Shown one piece after another: positions 1 through 8,307 of a DNA stretch of 64,000 nucleotides. The stretch lies in the NCBI RefSeq assembly GCF_017357105.1, contig NZ_CP071596.1:3224001-3288000 (forward strand), in the 5' to 3' direction. Origin of the DNA: Natronosalvus caseinilyticus (GTDB taxonomy: Archaea > Halobacteriota > Halobacteria > Halobacteriales > Natrialbaceae). The notes below the pieces were generated by a model. It was not told where the DNA came from and made no database searches. It saw only the letters and a program-made list of their open reading frames with translations. The translations under genes and the position numbers were made by a program. Numbering within the stretch: the first letter of the stretch is position 1; each line of letters starts with the position of its first letter.

Positions 1-54
1 CGCCCGGGTCTCGAGGCCGAGGTCGGCGATTTCGGTGACAGAGAACGCGCTCAT
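1..54 (-). CDS. N-terminus of an unidentified protein (partial)
   Basis: Only the first 18 codons are inside the window, reading MSAFSVTEIADLGLETRA leftwards from the ATG at 52-54. The frame stays open to the window edge. A T-rich element at about 76-83 on the minus strand lies about 25 nt before the ATG, which fits a leaderless haloarchaeal promoter. The fragment is too short to assign a family. Confidence 0.45.
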   Translation of the reverse strand, partial: MSAFSVTEIADLGLETRA

Positions 55-104
55 ACGCTCGGGTTCGGGCGACCGGTGAAAAACGGTTGCGTTCGCGGCC
101 GGGG

Positions 105-380
105 TTACGCGCTCTCGTTCCCACCTGCATTCCCGTCCCCGCCCCCGCCCCCGTCCCCGTCTGCGCTTTCCTCGATCGGCGCGAGGCCGATCGCCGCGGC
201 GGTCGCCCGGAGAAAGAGGAAGACGGCGAGCGCGAATCCGACGAGACCGATGGGGGCAGCGACTGTTTGAGCCGCTCGGAACGACGGGAGGACGATCCGA
301 CTGAATCCGAGCACGACGAAGCTCAGGACGACGAGTCCGAAGGCGAGCAGCGAGAGTCGAACGAAGTCGTGCTGGTCCAT
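105..380 (-). CDS. small two-helix membrane protein, conserved-hypothetical type
   Basis: 91 residues starting at MDQHDFVRL. Two hydrophobic helices are visible, at about residues 10-30 and 43-62, followed by a soluble tail rich in Gly, Asp and Asn. A longer upstream extension in the same frame is Arg/Ser/Thr-rich and unlike haloarchaeal protein, so the internal ATG at 378-380 is preferred. It is probably a small cytoplasmic-membrane protein. No function can be assigned, and it appears to be monocistronic, next to the N-terminus of another leftward gene. Confidence 0.6.
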   Translation of the reverse strand: MDQHDFVRLSLLAFGLVVLSFVVLGFSRIVLPSFRAAQTVAAPIGLVGFALAVFLFLRATAAAIGLAPIEESADGDGGGGGDGNAGGNESA

Positions 381-609
381 ACTCGAGGTTCGTGGCGTCG
401 TCGCTAAGTGGTATCGGAACGTGTGCGTGTGGCTTCCAGAGCGAGGCGATTCGTCGACCCTGGTCCGCTCGAACCACGACGGCCGGAAACCACGAGTGAC
501 ACCGTGCCGCCGAGGAAACACCTCGATCGGCAACCGACAGTATTTGTTTCGATGACGACACATCGAATTCAGGAGCGACGTTGAAGCGTTTCCCTCTCCT
601 ACAGTGGGC

Positions 610-1626
610 ATGACTCGTGCAGCGGATCTCGCGGACGTCCTCGCCAACTGTTCGTCGCTCGTGATCGTCTGTCACGACAATCCCGATCCGGACACGCTCG
701 CGAGCGCGCTCGCACTCGAGGCGATCGCGACCGATCAGGACGTCACCGAGACGGCCATCGCCTACGGCGGCGAGATATCCCACCAGCAAAACCGGGCGTT
801 CGTCAATCGCCTCGAGATCGACGTGGAACCGCTCGAGGACCTCGATATCGGCGAGTATGACTGTCTCGCGTTCGTCGACCACTCCATGCCAACGGCGAAC
901 ACGGCACTCGACGCGCGGTTCGAACCGGACGTGATCGTCGACCACCACCCCGGCGAATCCGGCGACGCGACGTTCGTCGATGTCCGAACCGACTACGGGG
1001 CGACGGCGACGATCTTCGTCGAGTACCTCCACGAACTCGAGGTCCCGCTGACGACGCGACTGGCGTCCGCGTTGCTCTTCGCGCTCCACCGCGAGCGTCT
1101 GGACTTCGTCCGCGAGCCGACCCAGCGAGAGTACGAAGCAGCGCTGGCGGTGTACCCCGAGGCCGACCTCGAGACGCTCGAACAGCTGTACGGTAGCGCC
1201 TTCTCGCCGGCAACGATCGACGCGATCGGTCGGGCGATAACAACCCGCGAGCGTCGCGGATCGGCCGTTACCGCGAGCGTCGGTCGAACGGTCGAGACGG
1301 ACGCGCTTCCCCAGGCAGCCGACTACCTCCTCAACATCGAGGGCGTCGACACGACGCTCACCTACGGCATCGTCGACGGGACGGTTCGACTGAGCGGGCG
1401 CTCGATCGATCCGCGGGTTAACATCGGCGACGTACTCGTGGACGCCTACGGCGAGTTCGGGTCGGTCGGCGGTCACCACGACATGGCTGGCGGCCGAATT
1501 GGGCTGGGACTGTTCGCCGACGAAGCCAGCGACGACGAGAGCGTGCTGGCGTTCGTCGGCACCCGGGTTCGACGACGATTTTTCGAGGCACTGAATCTCG
1601 ATTCCGGGAACGGTTCCAAGGAGTGA
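610..1626 (+). CDS. DHH-family phosphoesterase (NrnA/RecJ-like), cytosolic paralogue
   Basis: 338 residues from ATG 610; GTG 604 is an alternative start. The N-terminal DHH domain shows NPDPDTLASA (motif I), FVDHS (motif II) and VDHHPGE (motif III). A C-terminal DHHA1-type domain ends in GGHHDMAGG, the Gly-His substrate-binding loop. The family includes oligoribonuclease/pAp phosphatase NrnA and RecJ-like enzymes. The motif-IV aspartate seen in the paralogue at 33.8 kb (GILSDTNH) is replaced here by ALHRERLD, so this copy may have altered or lost activity. It has no membrane anchor, unlike the paralogue. The family is clear; the substrate is unknown. Confidence 0.9.
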   Translation: MTRAADLADVLANCSSLVIVCHDNPDPDTLASALALEAIATDQDVTETAIAYGGEISHQQNRAFVNRLEIDVEPLEDLDIGEYDCLAFVDHSMPTANTALDARFEPDVIVDHHPGESGDATFVDVRTDYGATATIFVEYLHELEVPLTTRLASALLFALHRERLDFVREPTQREYEAALAVYPEADLETLEQLYGSAFSPATIDAIGRAITTRERRGSAVTASVGRTVETDALPQAADYLLNIEGVDTTLTYGIVDGTVRLSGRSIDPRVNIGDVLVDAYGEFGSVGGHHDMAGGRIGLGLFADEASDDESVLAFVGTRVRRRFFEALNLDSGNGSKE

Positions 1627-1631
1627 ATCGC

Positions 1632-2090
1632 TCAGTCGATGTCGATCCGCCTGGGTTCGTCCGCCGGCTGGCGTTTCGCGAGCGTAACAGTCAGGACGCC
1701 GTTGTTGAGCGTCGCGTCGACAGCGTCGGTCTCGACCGGGTCGGGAAGCGCCACCCGTCGGTTGAAGGAACTGGCTCGCCGTTCGTGTCTGATGATGCTC
1801 GCATCGTCGCGATCTCGCGTCTGGTCCCGAGTACCGCGTATCTGCAGGCTCTCGGCCGACACCTGGATCTCGAGGTCGTCCGCGTCGTAGCCGGGGACGT
1901 CGGCGCTGACGACGAACGCGTGGCCGTAGTCGGTGACGTCGACGTTCGGGTCGCGATCGTGGAGCGACCAGCCGAGGCCGCCTCTGGGGGTAAACTCGGG
2001 GTTCCACGAACTGGTCGCGGCCGTGAACTCGCGGCCGAGTCGCTCGAGGAACGCACCGAGATCGTCGAGTGGCTTGGGACGTCGTGACAT
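1632..2090 (-). CDS. Hsp20/alpha-crystallin small heat-shock protein
   Basis: 152 residues. The alpha-crystallin domain spans about residues 45-140: a start near NVDVTDYG, the VVSADVPGYDADDLEIQV strand region, and the closing NNGVLTVTLAKR, which is the GVLT signature of Hsp20 proteins. The N-terminal arm (about 45 residues) contains W and G/F residues, typical of the oligomerising arm. It is expected to be a cytosolic ATP-independent holdase. The gene is convergent with the DHH gene, with 5 nt between their stop codons. No heat-shock promoter could be defined by eye. Confidence 0.93.
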   Translation of the reverse strand: MSRRPKPLDDLGAFLERLGREFTAATSSWNPEFTPRGGLGWSLHDRDPNVDVTDYGHAFVVSADVPGYDADDLEIQVSAESLQIRGTRDQTRDRDDASIIRHERRASSFNRRVALPDPVETDAVDATLNNGVLTVTLAKRQPADEPRRIDID

Positions 2091-2206
2091 GGTCGTCTCG
2101 AGTAACGCCGTCGGGGCCGAAAAGTCCTCTGCACGTCGGGGTGACCGTCAGAATAGTTGAGTGCACCGGGGTGGCGCGGCGTTGGGGTGCCGGGACGGGG
2201 AAGGGT

Positions 2207-2279
2207 CGGGACACCGGGTACTGGTGCAATGTGACATCGGGTGCTTTGGCGTCGGGCTACCGAGACATCGGGATACTGG
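2207..2279 (+). repeat. three imperfect G-rich direct repeats upstream of the DJ-1/PfpI gene
   Basis: Degenerate copies of GACAYCGGG followed by TACTGG lie at 2207-2224, 2231-2249 and 2261-2279, in the 258-nt gap between hsp20 and the next rightward gene. Copies 1 and 3 differ at only a few positions and copy 2 is more diverged. No convincing small gene was found in this gap. The repeats may be regulatory or simply an expansion. Confidence 0.45.
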
Positions 2280-2348
2280 AGCGCTCGAGGGCACCCCCTG
2301 CACACGACAGGGGAGGATACTCCCCCGTGGCACTCGTCCATTCGATCG

Positions 2349-3041
2349 ATGACGGACGCAAACGCACTATTCGTCGTGAGCGAGTACGGCTACTGGGGCG
2401 AGGAGTGTATCGACCCGCTCGAGACGCTCGAGGACGCGGGCGTCGTGGTGACGATCGCGACGCCCTCTGGCGGGCCGCCGGAGATCGACGACCGCTCGAT
2501 CGATCCCGAGACGGTCGGCGAGGAGACCGCCGAACGCGTCCAGGAGCGCCACGAGACGGACGAACGACTGAACGATCCGGAAGCAATCGCAGACGTCCAC
2601 GCCGAGGACTTCGACGCAGTCGTCTTCCCGGGCGGGCACGGCACCGAGTGGGACGTCAACCAGGATCACCACGCTCGGGTCGCCCTGCGGACGATTCTGG
2701 AGGGCGAGGGAAAGGCCCTGGTCGTCTGCCACGCCGTCGGCATCCTCGCGTTCGCCCGCGACAGCCACGGCGCGTTCGTCGCCAACGGGAAACGGGTCAC
2801 CGGGTTCCCAAACGCCTGGGAGGAAGACATCGTCGACGACCGGGACCTGCTCCCCGACGGCCGCAAGCTCCCCTACTGGGTCGAAGACGAGGTCGCCACC
2901 GCCGGCGCCGATTGGGACGCCGACGTTGAGGCCGACACGGACGTGATCGTCGACGGCGACCTGATCACGGGCCGTGGGCCGGAATCCTCCCGGGCCGCAG
3001 CCGAGACCTTGCTCGAGGAACTCGGTCAGAACGGTCAGTGA
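2349..3041 (+). CDS. DJ-1/PfpI family protein
   Basis: 230 residues from ATG 2349; the open frame extends further upstream, but that part is not protein-like. It has the class-I amidotransferase-like fold of DJ-1/PfpI/Hsp31: FVVSEYGYWGEE at the N-terminus, the VVFPGGHGTEWD loop, the nucleophile elbow ALVVCHAVG with Cys at about residue 121 followed by His, and a late TGRGPESS turn. Hsp31-type members act as glyoxalases, deglycases or chaperones, and others as peptidases. Which applies here cannot be told. It appears to be a single gene. Confidence 0.88.
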   Translation: MTDANALFVVSEYGYWGEECIDPLETLEDAGVVVTIATPSGGPPEIDDRSIDPETVGEETAERVQERHETDERLNDPEAIADVHAEDFDAVVFPGGHGTEWDVNQDHHARVALRTILEGEGKALVVCHAVGILAFARDSHGAFVANGKRVTGFPNAWEEDIVDDRDLLPDGRKLPYWVEDEVATAGADWDADVEADTDVIVDGDLITGRGPESSRAAAETLLEELGQNGQ

Positions 3042-3152
3042 GAACGCGCTCGAGCGTTCACACCAGGGGAAGAGGTCGCCGAATCATATCCATTTTGACA
3101 TTGGTCTCGCCGATGGAAACCCGCTTAAGGGAGCACGTTATCGGTTTGAACG

Positions 3153-3998
3153 ATGAACCGACGGACGGTCCTGAGCGCCGGTGGGGCGCTCGCCGCTGGG
3201 ATGGTCACGGTCGCGGCCGCCGCGAGTCAGACGTTTCGTACCGATTCGTTCGTTTCGGCGGCTCGAGCGTCGGCAACGGCGAATGGGGGCGAACGGGAGA
3301 CGGAGCGCCTCCTCCCCGGAACAGAACACGAGACACCGCTGCACGCGATCGATGCGCCGGCGGACGGTCCCACAGTGATGGTGTTCGGCGGAATCCACGG
3401 CGACGAGTACAACGGCATCGACGTCGCCAACGAAATGGCCGACTGGAACCCCGATGCAGGGACGCTCGTCGTCGTCCCCGAGACGAACCGCGTCGCCGTC
3501 GAGAACGAGCAGCGAGAAGGCATCGACGGAGACCTCAACCGGATGTTTCCGCTGGATCGCGAACCGATAACTGACCTCGCTCGCGGCATCTGGGACGCCG
3601 TCGAACGCTACGACCCCGACATCGTGCTCGACCTGCATCGATCGCTCGGCATCTTCGGCCTCCACGACCGGTACGTCGGCCAGGCGATTTTCCACACGCC
3701 TGATGCCCACGGCGACAACCTCGCGACGTCTCTCAACGAGGACCTCGTTCCCTGGTACATGCCCGCCCATCGGTTCGTTGCTCGAGAGAGTACCCAACCG
3801 AGTCCGCTCCTGTTCAAGAAGGCAGCGCACGAACTGGGGTCGACCGCCTACCTCTTCGAGACGACCCGCTTCATGCTCGACCGGTCCACGAAAAACGCGT
3901 TTACGCGAGCGGCGGCGGCCCGCGTTCTCGCACTGCACGGCCTGCTCGAGATGGAAACGGACACAGACATGGACACGGACACGGAGGTGGCCCGATGA
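3153..3998 (+). CDS. exported aspartoacylase / succinylglutamate-desuccinylase-like zinc enzyme
   Basis: 281 residues. The N-terminus MNRRTVLSAGGALAAGMV looks like a Tat-type leader (twin Arg, Ala-rich core). The M14-like zinc amidohydrolase fold is marked by GGIHGDEYNG (His and Glu zinc ligands, about residues 79-88) and IVLDLHRS (third ligand His). Family members hydrolyse N-acyl amino acids or trim peptides. An extracytoplasmic location is inferred from the leader. It overlaps the next gene by 4 nt (ATGA), so the two are probably co-translated. The C-terminus ends in a short Asp/Thr repeat (TDTDMDTDTE). Confidence 0.82.
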   Translation: MNRRTVLSAGGALAAGMVTVAAAASQTFRTDSFVSAARASATANGGERETERLLPGTEHETPLHAIDAPADGPTVMVFGGIHGDEYNGIDVANEMADWNPDAGTLVVVPETNRVAVENEQREGIDGDLNRMFPLDREPITDLARGIWDAVERYDPDIVLDLHRSLGIFGLHDRYVGQAIFHTPDAHGDNLATSLNEDLVPWYMPAHRFVARESTQPSPLLFKKAAHELGSTAYLFETTRFMLDRSTKNAFTRAAAARVLALHGLLEMETDTDMDTDTEVAR

Positions 3999-4276
3999 CT
4001 ATCACTCTCCGACGCGTCCTAGCCAGCCCGGCAACCGTCGGCACGTTTCTCTTCCTGGTCGTTCCGTTCGGCCTCGGCTGGCTCAAGACGGCCCTGTTCT
4101 CCCCGCTCGCGCTTCCCGGCTACATCATCTACTCGATTGGGTCGGCGATCGGCCACCGGCTCGCGCCACAGTTCGAGCTCTGGGTCTACTGGATCCCCTT
4201 CGTCGCCGGGTGCTACGGGATTTCGGTCGTCGTCGGAACGGTATACGAGTGGACGCGAGCCGTGTTCACCCGGTAA
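3995..4276 (+). CDS. small membrane protein coupled to the aspartoacylase-like gene
   Basis: 93 residues. Hydrophobic helices are visible at about residues 12-30, 36-52 and 62-84, ending in a charged YEWTRAVFTR tail. The ATG overlaps the upstream stop codon by 4 nt (ATGA), which supports both the start and co-expression with the exported hydrolase. No family recognised. It could anchor or assist the upstream enzyme, but that is inferred from gene order alone. Confidence 0.7.
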   Translation: MTITLRRVLASPATVGTFLFLVVPFGLGWLKTALFSPLALPGYIIYSIGSAIGHRLAPQFELWVYWIPFVAGCYGISVVVGTVYEWTRAVFTR

Positions 4277-4331
4277 CCCATCGGTCTTCCCGACTCGAAC
4301 GGATTCGCCGAGGCTGGCAGGAATCACGCCC

Positions 4332-4338
4332 TTTTTAC
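4332..4338 (+). promoter_or_regulatory. TATA-like element of a leaderless gene
   Basis: TTTTTAC lies about 25 nt before the ATG at 4361, the spacing expected when the transcript starts at or just before the start codon. There is no Shine-Dalgarno sequence. Confidence 0.5.
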
Positions 4339-4360
4339 CCGACGACGGGGAAAAGCCGGT

Positions 4361-4594
4361 ATGAGCTTCGACGAAGACGACCACGTCGTCTTGCACGACA
4401 AGCACAGCGAGTTCGACGGCGAAACTGGCACCATCACCCAGACGATGGAGTCGATGTTCGGCGACACGACCTACACGATCAGCTTCGAGGACGGCCAAGA
4501 GGCCGGCGTTCCGGAGGATTCCCTCGAAGCAGCCGAGGACGTCGACGAGGCCACCGTCGAGGACGAGGAAGACGACGAGGAAGACGACGCGTAA
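4361..4594 (+). CDS. small SH3/KOW-like acidic protein, hypothetical
   Basis: 77 residues. The first 55 residues look like a small beta-barrel: VVLHDKHSEFDGETGTI, then TYTISFEDGQEAGVPED, resembling DUF1918/KOW-type folds that often bind nucleic acids or protein partners. The last 20 residues are almost entirely Asp and Glu. A leaderless promoter precedes it. Function unknown; the fold is suggested by pattern only. Confidence 0.75.
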   Translation: MSFDEDDHVVLHDKHSEFDGETGTITQTMESMFGDTTYTISFEDGQEAGVPEDSLEAAEDVDEATVEDEEDDEEDDA

Positions 4595-4664
4595 TCGGTC
4601 TCGATCCCGCCCTCAGTAGCACGTCTCACCACCGCCCGTTCGACCCCGACTCGAGGACACGCCG

Positions 4665-5111
4665 ATGCCACAGATTCCGCTTCACTACGTCGACCTGCGA
4701 ACGTTCTGCTACGCCACCGAAGACGACAAGCGCGTCGAGGCGGCGCTGAGACGCTTCCTCCCCGAGGAGTTCGAGATTGACCGCGTCGAGAGCGAGGGCC
4801 ACTACGGGGACCGTATCCTCGTGCTCTCAGCCCGCGTCGAGAACGCAGACGACGTTCGCCACGTGCTCTCCCAGTTGACCGACCTCGAGGCGTTCGACCG
4901 GCTGCTGGCGGAACTCGACGACCGCGTCACCGACAACTGCGAACTGTTTCTCCGCCTGGACAAGCAGGCCGCCTTCGGCGGGGACGTCCGACTCGGCGAG
5001 GGAATCACGTTCCGCGCGAAAGTCGAGGCCTACCCGGCGAAGAAGCCACAGGCCGTCGAAAACGCCGAGACGGTGCTCGAGGAGCTGGCGGCCGAATCCG
5101 GCGAGGAGTGA
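4665..5111 (+). CDS. RNA-binding protein of the COG1325 (exosome-associated) type
   Basis: 148 residues with recurrent features of the COG1325 family: HYVDLRTFCYATEDDKRVEAAL at the start (part shown), EGHYGDRI in the middle and LRLDKQAAFGG near residue 100. Homologues are annotated as RNA-binding proteins or exosome-subunit-like, related to ribosomal protein L5-type folds. It is expected to act in RNA binding or processing, though direct evidence for the family is thin. It lies 70 nt after the acidic SH3-like gene in the same direction, so they may be co-transcribed. Confidence 0.82.
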   Translation: MPQIPLHYVDLRTFCYATEDDKRVEAALRRFLPEEFEIDRVESEGHYGDRILVLSARVENADDVRHVLSQLTDLEAFDRLLAELDDRVTDNCELFLRLDKQAAFGGDVRLGEGITFRAKVEAYPAKKPQAVENAETVLEELAAESGEE

Positions 5112-5132
5112 CTGATAACGCGTCGTTACCGG

Positions 5133-5582
5133 TTACCGCCCGTCGCCCGAAACGTCTTCTGCCTGGCGAACCGTCAACACCGGCGCGTCGGAGAGTCGAA
5201 CCACCTTCTCGGCCACGCTCCCGATCAGGTAGCGATCCAGCCCGGTCCGGCCGTGCGTCCCCATCACGATCATATCGATCCCCTGGCTTTCGGCGTACTC
5301 GAGAATCTTCGTGTGGGGACTGCCACGCTCGAGCGTGGTGATAACCGGCTCGACGCCGGCCCGGGCGGCCTCGCCGGAGACGTCCTCGAGGACCGAGTCG
5401 CCGACGGTCTCGAACTGCTCGACGATGGGGCCGGTCTCGACGTCGCCCGCGAAGACGGCCTTGTCGATCACGTAGAGGACGTGTAGCGCGGCGTCGTACT
5501 GGTTCGCGAGGTCGATCGCGTGCTCGAGGGCGCGACCCGTCGTCTCGCTGCCGTCGGTGGGGAGGAGGATTCGCTCGTACAT
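5133..5582 (-). CDS. universal stress protein (UspA family)
   Basis: 149 residues. MYERILLPTDGSETT at the N-terminus and the ATP-binding signature GTHGRTGLDRYLIGSVAEKV (G-x2-G-x9-G-S) near the C-terminus identify an ATP-binding UspA protein. It is cytosolic and its role is usually protection under stress. The gene is convergent with the RNA-binding protein gene. A second, similar stress protein lies at 39.0-39.5 kb. Confidence 0.95.
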   Translation of the reverse strand: MYERILLPTDGSETTGRALEHAIDLANQYDAALHVLYVIDKAVFAGDVETGPIVEQFETVGDSVLEDVSGEAARAGVEPVITTLERGSPHTKILEYAESQGIDMIVMGTHGRTGLDRYLIGSVAEKVVRLSDAPVLTVRQAEDVSGDGR

Positions 5583-5647
5583 CGGTGTGAGTCGTGTGTT
5601 CGATACCCACGGTCAAATAGTATGTGTCGGCGTTTGCCGCAGTCGCC

Positions 5648-6475
5648 TCAGGGGTCGCCGTGTGAGACACCCTCGCGCCGGTCGGCCTGGAGTCGCCGCA
5701 CCGCGGCCCGCGCGTTGCCCGCTTCGTAGCCGAAGATGACGTCGGTGCCGTAGTGACCGGCCACCTCGGCGGCCCGACAGAGGTTCTCGAGGTCGATGTT
5801 CACCGCGTAGAGTTCGATACTGAACGGCGTCTCGAGCGCGCTCTCGAACCCTTTGGCGATCGTCTCGAGCCAGTACGTCGTCGTGTAGGCCATGTCGTAG
5901 AGCGGGACGACGAACTCGTCGACGTGGGGCTCGAGGGCCGCGAGGTCGAGCCCGGATCGCTCGTAGAGGTGTCCCGGGTAGGGGTCGGGATACAGCGTCA
6001 GGTATACTCGACCGGGGATGCGGTCGGCAGCGGCCTCGACGAACTCGGTGATCACATTCGCGCGCCACGCGAAGCGATCGTCGAACTCGCTCTCGGCAAA
6101 GCGTCGTTCGCACACCTCGCATCGGCAGTACTCTGCGCGCGGGAAGCCGACGTCATCGAGTCGAACGTCCCCGTTCGCGGCGACGCAGTCGTCGATAATC
6201 TCGAGGAGCCCCTCCCGGTACTCGGTTCGCGAAGGACAGATGTAGGCCCAGTCGAAGTAGGGCCGCTCTCGCGTGGCGGGACGACCCTCGTCGTCGACGG
6301 GGACGAGCGAGGGGTCGGCGTCGGCCGCCGCGTTGTCGCCGAAACAGGAGACCATGTTCACTGCGTCGGGGAGCGGTTCGGCGGACCGGCCGGTCACGTC
6401 CTTGACTTCGTAGAACGCCCGACCGAAGTCGTCCCACACGACCTCGTCGGGGTTTCGCGTCACGACGCCGTACAT
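5648..6475 (-). CDS. TIM-barrel-like protein, glycoside-hydrolase-like, function unknown
   Basis: 275 residues. The sequence has the rhythm of an alpha/beta barrel similar to GH-like families: WAYICPSRTEYREGLLEII, VRLDDVGFPR, VYLTLYPDPYPGHLYER, VDEFVVPLYDM and FSIELYAVNID. A CRCEVC cysteine pair at about residues 116-121 could bind metal. The DDVGFPR segment resembles catalytic-barrel loops with an acidic pair. No secretion signal is visible, so it is presumably cytosolic. The gene stands alone. The family assignment is tentative. Confidence 0.7.
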   Translation of the reverse strand: MYGVVTRNPDEVVWDDFGRAFYEVKDVTGRSAEPLPDAVNMVSCFGDNAAADADPSLVPVDDEGRPATRERPYFDWAYICPSRTEYREGLLEIIDDCVAANGDVRLDDVGFPRAEYCRCEVCERRFAESEFDDRFAWRANVITEFVEAAADRIPGRVYLTLYPDPYPGHLYERSGLDLAALEPHVDEFVVPLYDMAYTTTYWLETIAKGFESALETPFSIELYAVNIDLENLCRAAEVAGHYGTDVIFGYEAGNARAAVRRLQADRREGVSHGDP

Positions 6476-6529
6476 GGGCCGCGATAGGACGTCGAGACGG
6501 TAAGCGGTTCTGATTCGCTCGGTTCCTCT

Positions 6530-6637
6530 CTACTCGGTCGGCTCGTACTCGACGTCGACCTCGGACGTGGCGAAGACGACTTTCCAGAGAACGACGACGA
6601 CGACCAGGACGAACAGGAATTCGATCGTACGCGACAT
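6530..6637 (-). CDS. 35-residue single-helix membrane microprotein
   Basis: A short frame encodes MSRTIEFLFVLVVVVVLWKV and then an acidic tail ending in EYEPTE. One hydrophobic helix covers about residues 6-23 and the rest is soluble and acidic, a common design for haloarchaeal microproteins. Codon use is GC3-rich like its neighbours. It lies between the TIM-barrel-like gene and pyrI, all leftward. Function unknown. Confidence 0.55.
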   Translation of the reverse strand: MSRTIEFLFVLVVVVVLWKVVFATSEVDVEYEPTE

Positions 6638-6716
6638 GTACGCGTAGAGAATCAATCGCCTAACACTTAGCAATTCTGGATAGTCTCGGAAATAGAACGA
6701 GAAATCGGTTCGCCAG

Positions 6717-7235
6717 CTAGCGCGAGTCGATCAGGTCGGCGATTTCGTCGCGAACGATCGTTTCGCAGTACGAACAGCGAACCCCGTCCTCGAGGACGTC
6801 GAAGCGGGAGGTGACGGGTTCGTTCTCGGTCGTGATGCAGGTCGCGTTCGGGCAGGTCAGCACGCCTTCGACCTCCTCGGGTCGTTCGACGCGGTGTTTG
6901 CTCGTCACGTCGTACTCGCGGACGATGTTGATCGTCGCGTCGGGCGCGATCAACGAGAGCACGTCGACTTCCTCCTGGCTCAGTTCGCGGCCCTCGACTT
7001 TCACGATGTCCTTGCGGGCGAGTCGGTCGGAGGGGACGTTGATCCCGACAGAGACCTCCTCATCCTGGCTGCCGTCGATGCCGAGGATCGCGAGGACGTT
7101 CAGCGCCTGGCCGCCCCGCACGTGGTCGATGACGGTGCCGTTTCGGATCTTGCTGACGCGGAGTTCGTGGTCCTGATCGTGGTCGTGGTCGGGCTCGTGG
7201 CCGTGATCGTCGTCGTGACCGTGATTATCGCTCAT
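6717..7235 (-). CDS. pyrI: aspartate carbamoyltransferase regulatory chain, with a His-rich N-terminal tail
   Basis: 172 residues. The allosteric domain (about residues 25-115) begins at [15 protein letters not shown] and contains LNVLAILGI. The C-terminal zinc domain has four cysteines in CPNATC and CSYC. In the enterobacterial enzyme this chain binds CTP/ATP and the zinc domain contacts the PyrB trimer. The first 24 residues are almost only His, Asp, Gly and Glu, which is not part of the family core and may bind metal. The start overlaps pyrB by 4 nt, so the chains are translationally coupled. Confidence 0.97.
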   Translation of the reverse strand: MSDNHGHDDDHGHEPDHDHDQDHELRVSKIRNGTVIDHVRGGQALNVLAILGIDGSQDEEVSVGINVPSDRLARKDIVKVEGRELSQEEVDVLSLIAPDATINIVREYDVTSKHRVERPEEVEGVLTCPNATCITTENEPVTSRFDVLEDGVRCSYCETIVRDEIADLIDSR

Positions 7236-8152
7236 CGAGACACACCTCCCTCGAGAAGGCGATCGAGCAGCGCCATCCGAACCGGCACCCCGTTGTGGGC
7301 CTGTTCGAAGTACGCCGCGTGATCGGTATCGTCGATCTCGGGCGCGATCTCGTCGACCCGCGGGAGCGGGTGCATCACGGTGAGGTCGTCGCTCGCGGCC
7401 TCGAGCGTCTCGAGATCGATCTGGTACTCGCCGGCGATTCGCTGGTACTCGTTTTCGTCCGGGAACCGCTCGCGCTGGATGCGGGTCACGTAGAGCACGT
7501 CCAGGGAGGCGAGGACCTCCTCGAGGCTCTCGTGTTCGCGCACGGACGCCCCCTCCTGGTGGAGGTCGTAGACGACTTCCCGCGGCAGTTGTAGGCTCTC
7601 CGGACTGACGAAGTGCTGGTGAGCGTCGAAGTTCGATAGCGCGTAGGCCAGCGAGTGGACCGTCCGTCCGTACTTCAGGTCGCCCATGATGCCGATCGAG
7701 AGGTCGTCGAGGCCGGCGTTTTCCCGGATCGTGTAGAGGTCGAGCAGTGTCTGGGTCGGGTGGTGGCCCGCTCCGTCGCCGGCGTTGATCAGCGGGACGT
7801 CGACGAACTCGCTCGCCATCTTCGCAGAGCCCTGACTCGGGTGGCGAACGACGATAGCGTCGGCGTACCCCTCGATGACGCGGACTGTGTCGGCGAGCGT
7901 CTCCCCCTTCTTGACGCTCGAGGATTCGACGGATCCCATGTCGACGACGTCCCCGCCGAGGCGTTTCATGGCCGTCTCGAAGCTCATCTTCGTCCGGGTG
8001 CTCGGTTCGAAAAAGAGCAGGCCGAGGATCGTCCCCTCGTGTTTTCCGGCGACGGCGTCCGGATCGGCGTCGATCTCGGCGGCCCGGTCGAGGACGGCCT
8101 CGATGTCCTCTCGCGTGAGGTGTTTGCTCGTGATGAGGTGATCGTGGCGCAT
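7232..8152 (-). CDS. pyrB: aspartate carbamoyltransferase catalytic chain
   Basis: 306 residues from the ATG at 8150-8152; upstream in-frame sequence is not protein-like. It catalyses carbamoyl phosphate + L-aspartate to carbamoyl aspartate, the second step of pyrimidine synthesis. The carbamoyl-phosphate site is seen in [25 protein letters not shown] and [10 protein letters not shown]. The length matches bacterial and archaeal PyrB (about 305). It is followed directly by pyrI with a 4-nt overlap. A TATA-like AAATAAA element on the minus strand (about 8216-8222) would give a short leader. Confidence 0.97.
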   Translation of the reverse strand: MRHDHLITSKHLTREDIEAVLDRAAEIDADPDAVAGKHEGTILGLLFFEPSTRTKMSFETAMKRLGGDVVDMGSVESSSVKKGETLADTVRVIEGYADAIVVRHPSQGSAKMASEFVDVPLINAGDGAGHHPTQTLLDLYTIRENAGLDDLSIGIMGDLKYGRTVHSLAYALSNFDAHQHFVSPESLQLPREVVYDLHQEGASVREHESLEEVLASLDVLYVTRIQRERFPDENEYQRIAGEYQIDLETLEAASDDLTVMHPLPRVDEIAPEIDDTDHAAYFEQAHNGVPVRMALLDRLLEGGVSR

Positions 8153-8307
8153 CTCGTGTCTACTCGAGATGGGACGCGCGGGCCTCTTGAATCTCCCCAT
8201 CCCTGTTCGCCGTTTATTTCTCCGACCCCGGTCGCCAATTGTTCGTTCTGCCTCTGGTCCTGGCCCCTGCTCCGACCTCGTTTGTCCCCCTCCCCGCCTT
8301 CCCGTCT

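Noticed and set aside
2148-2333. 61-residue leftward frame upstream of the DJ-1/PfpI gene
   Set aside because: Built from Pro/Ser/Cys repeats of the G-rich direct repeats; composition is not haloarchaeal.
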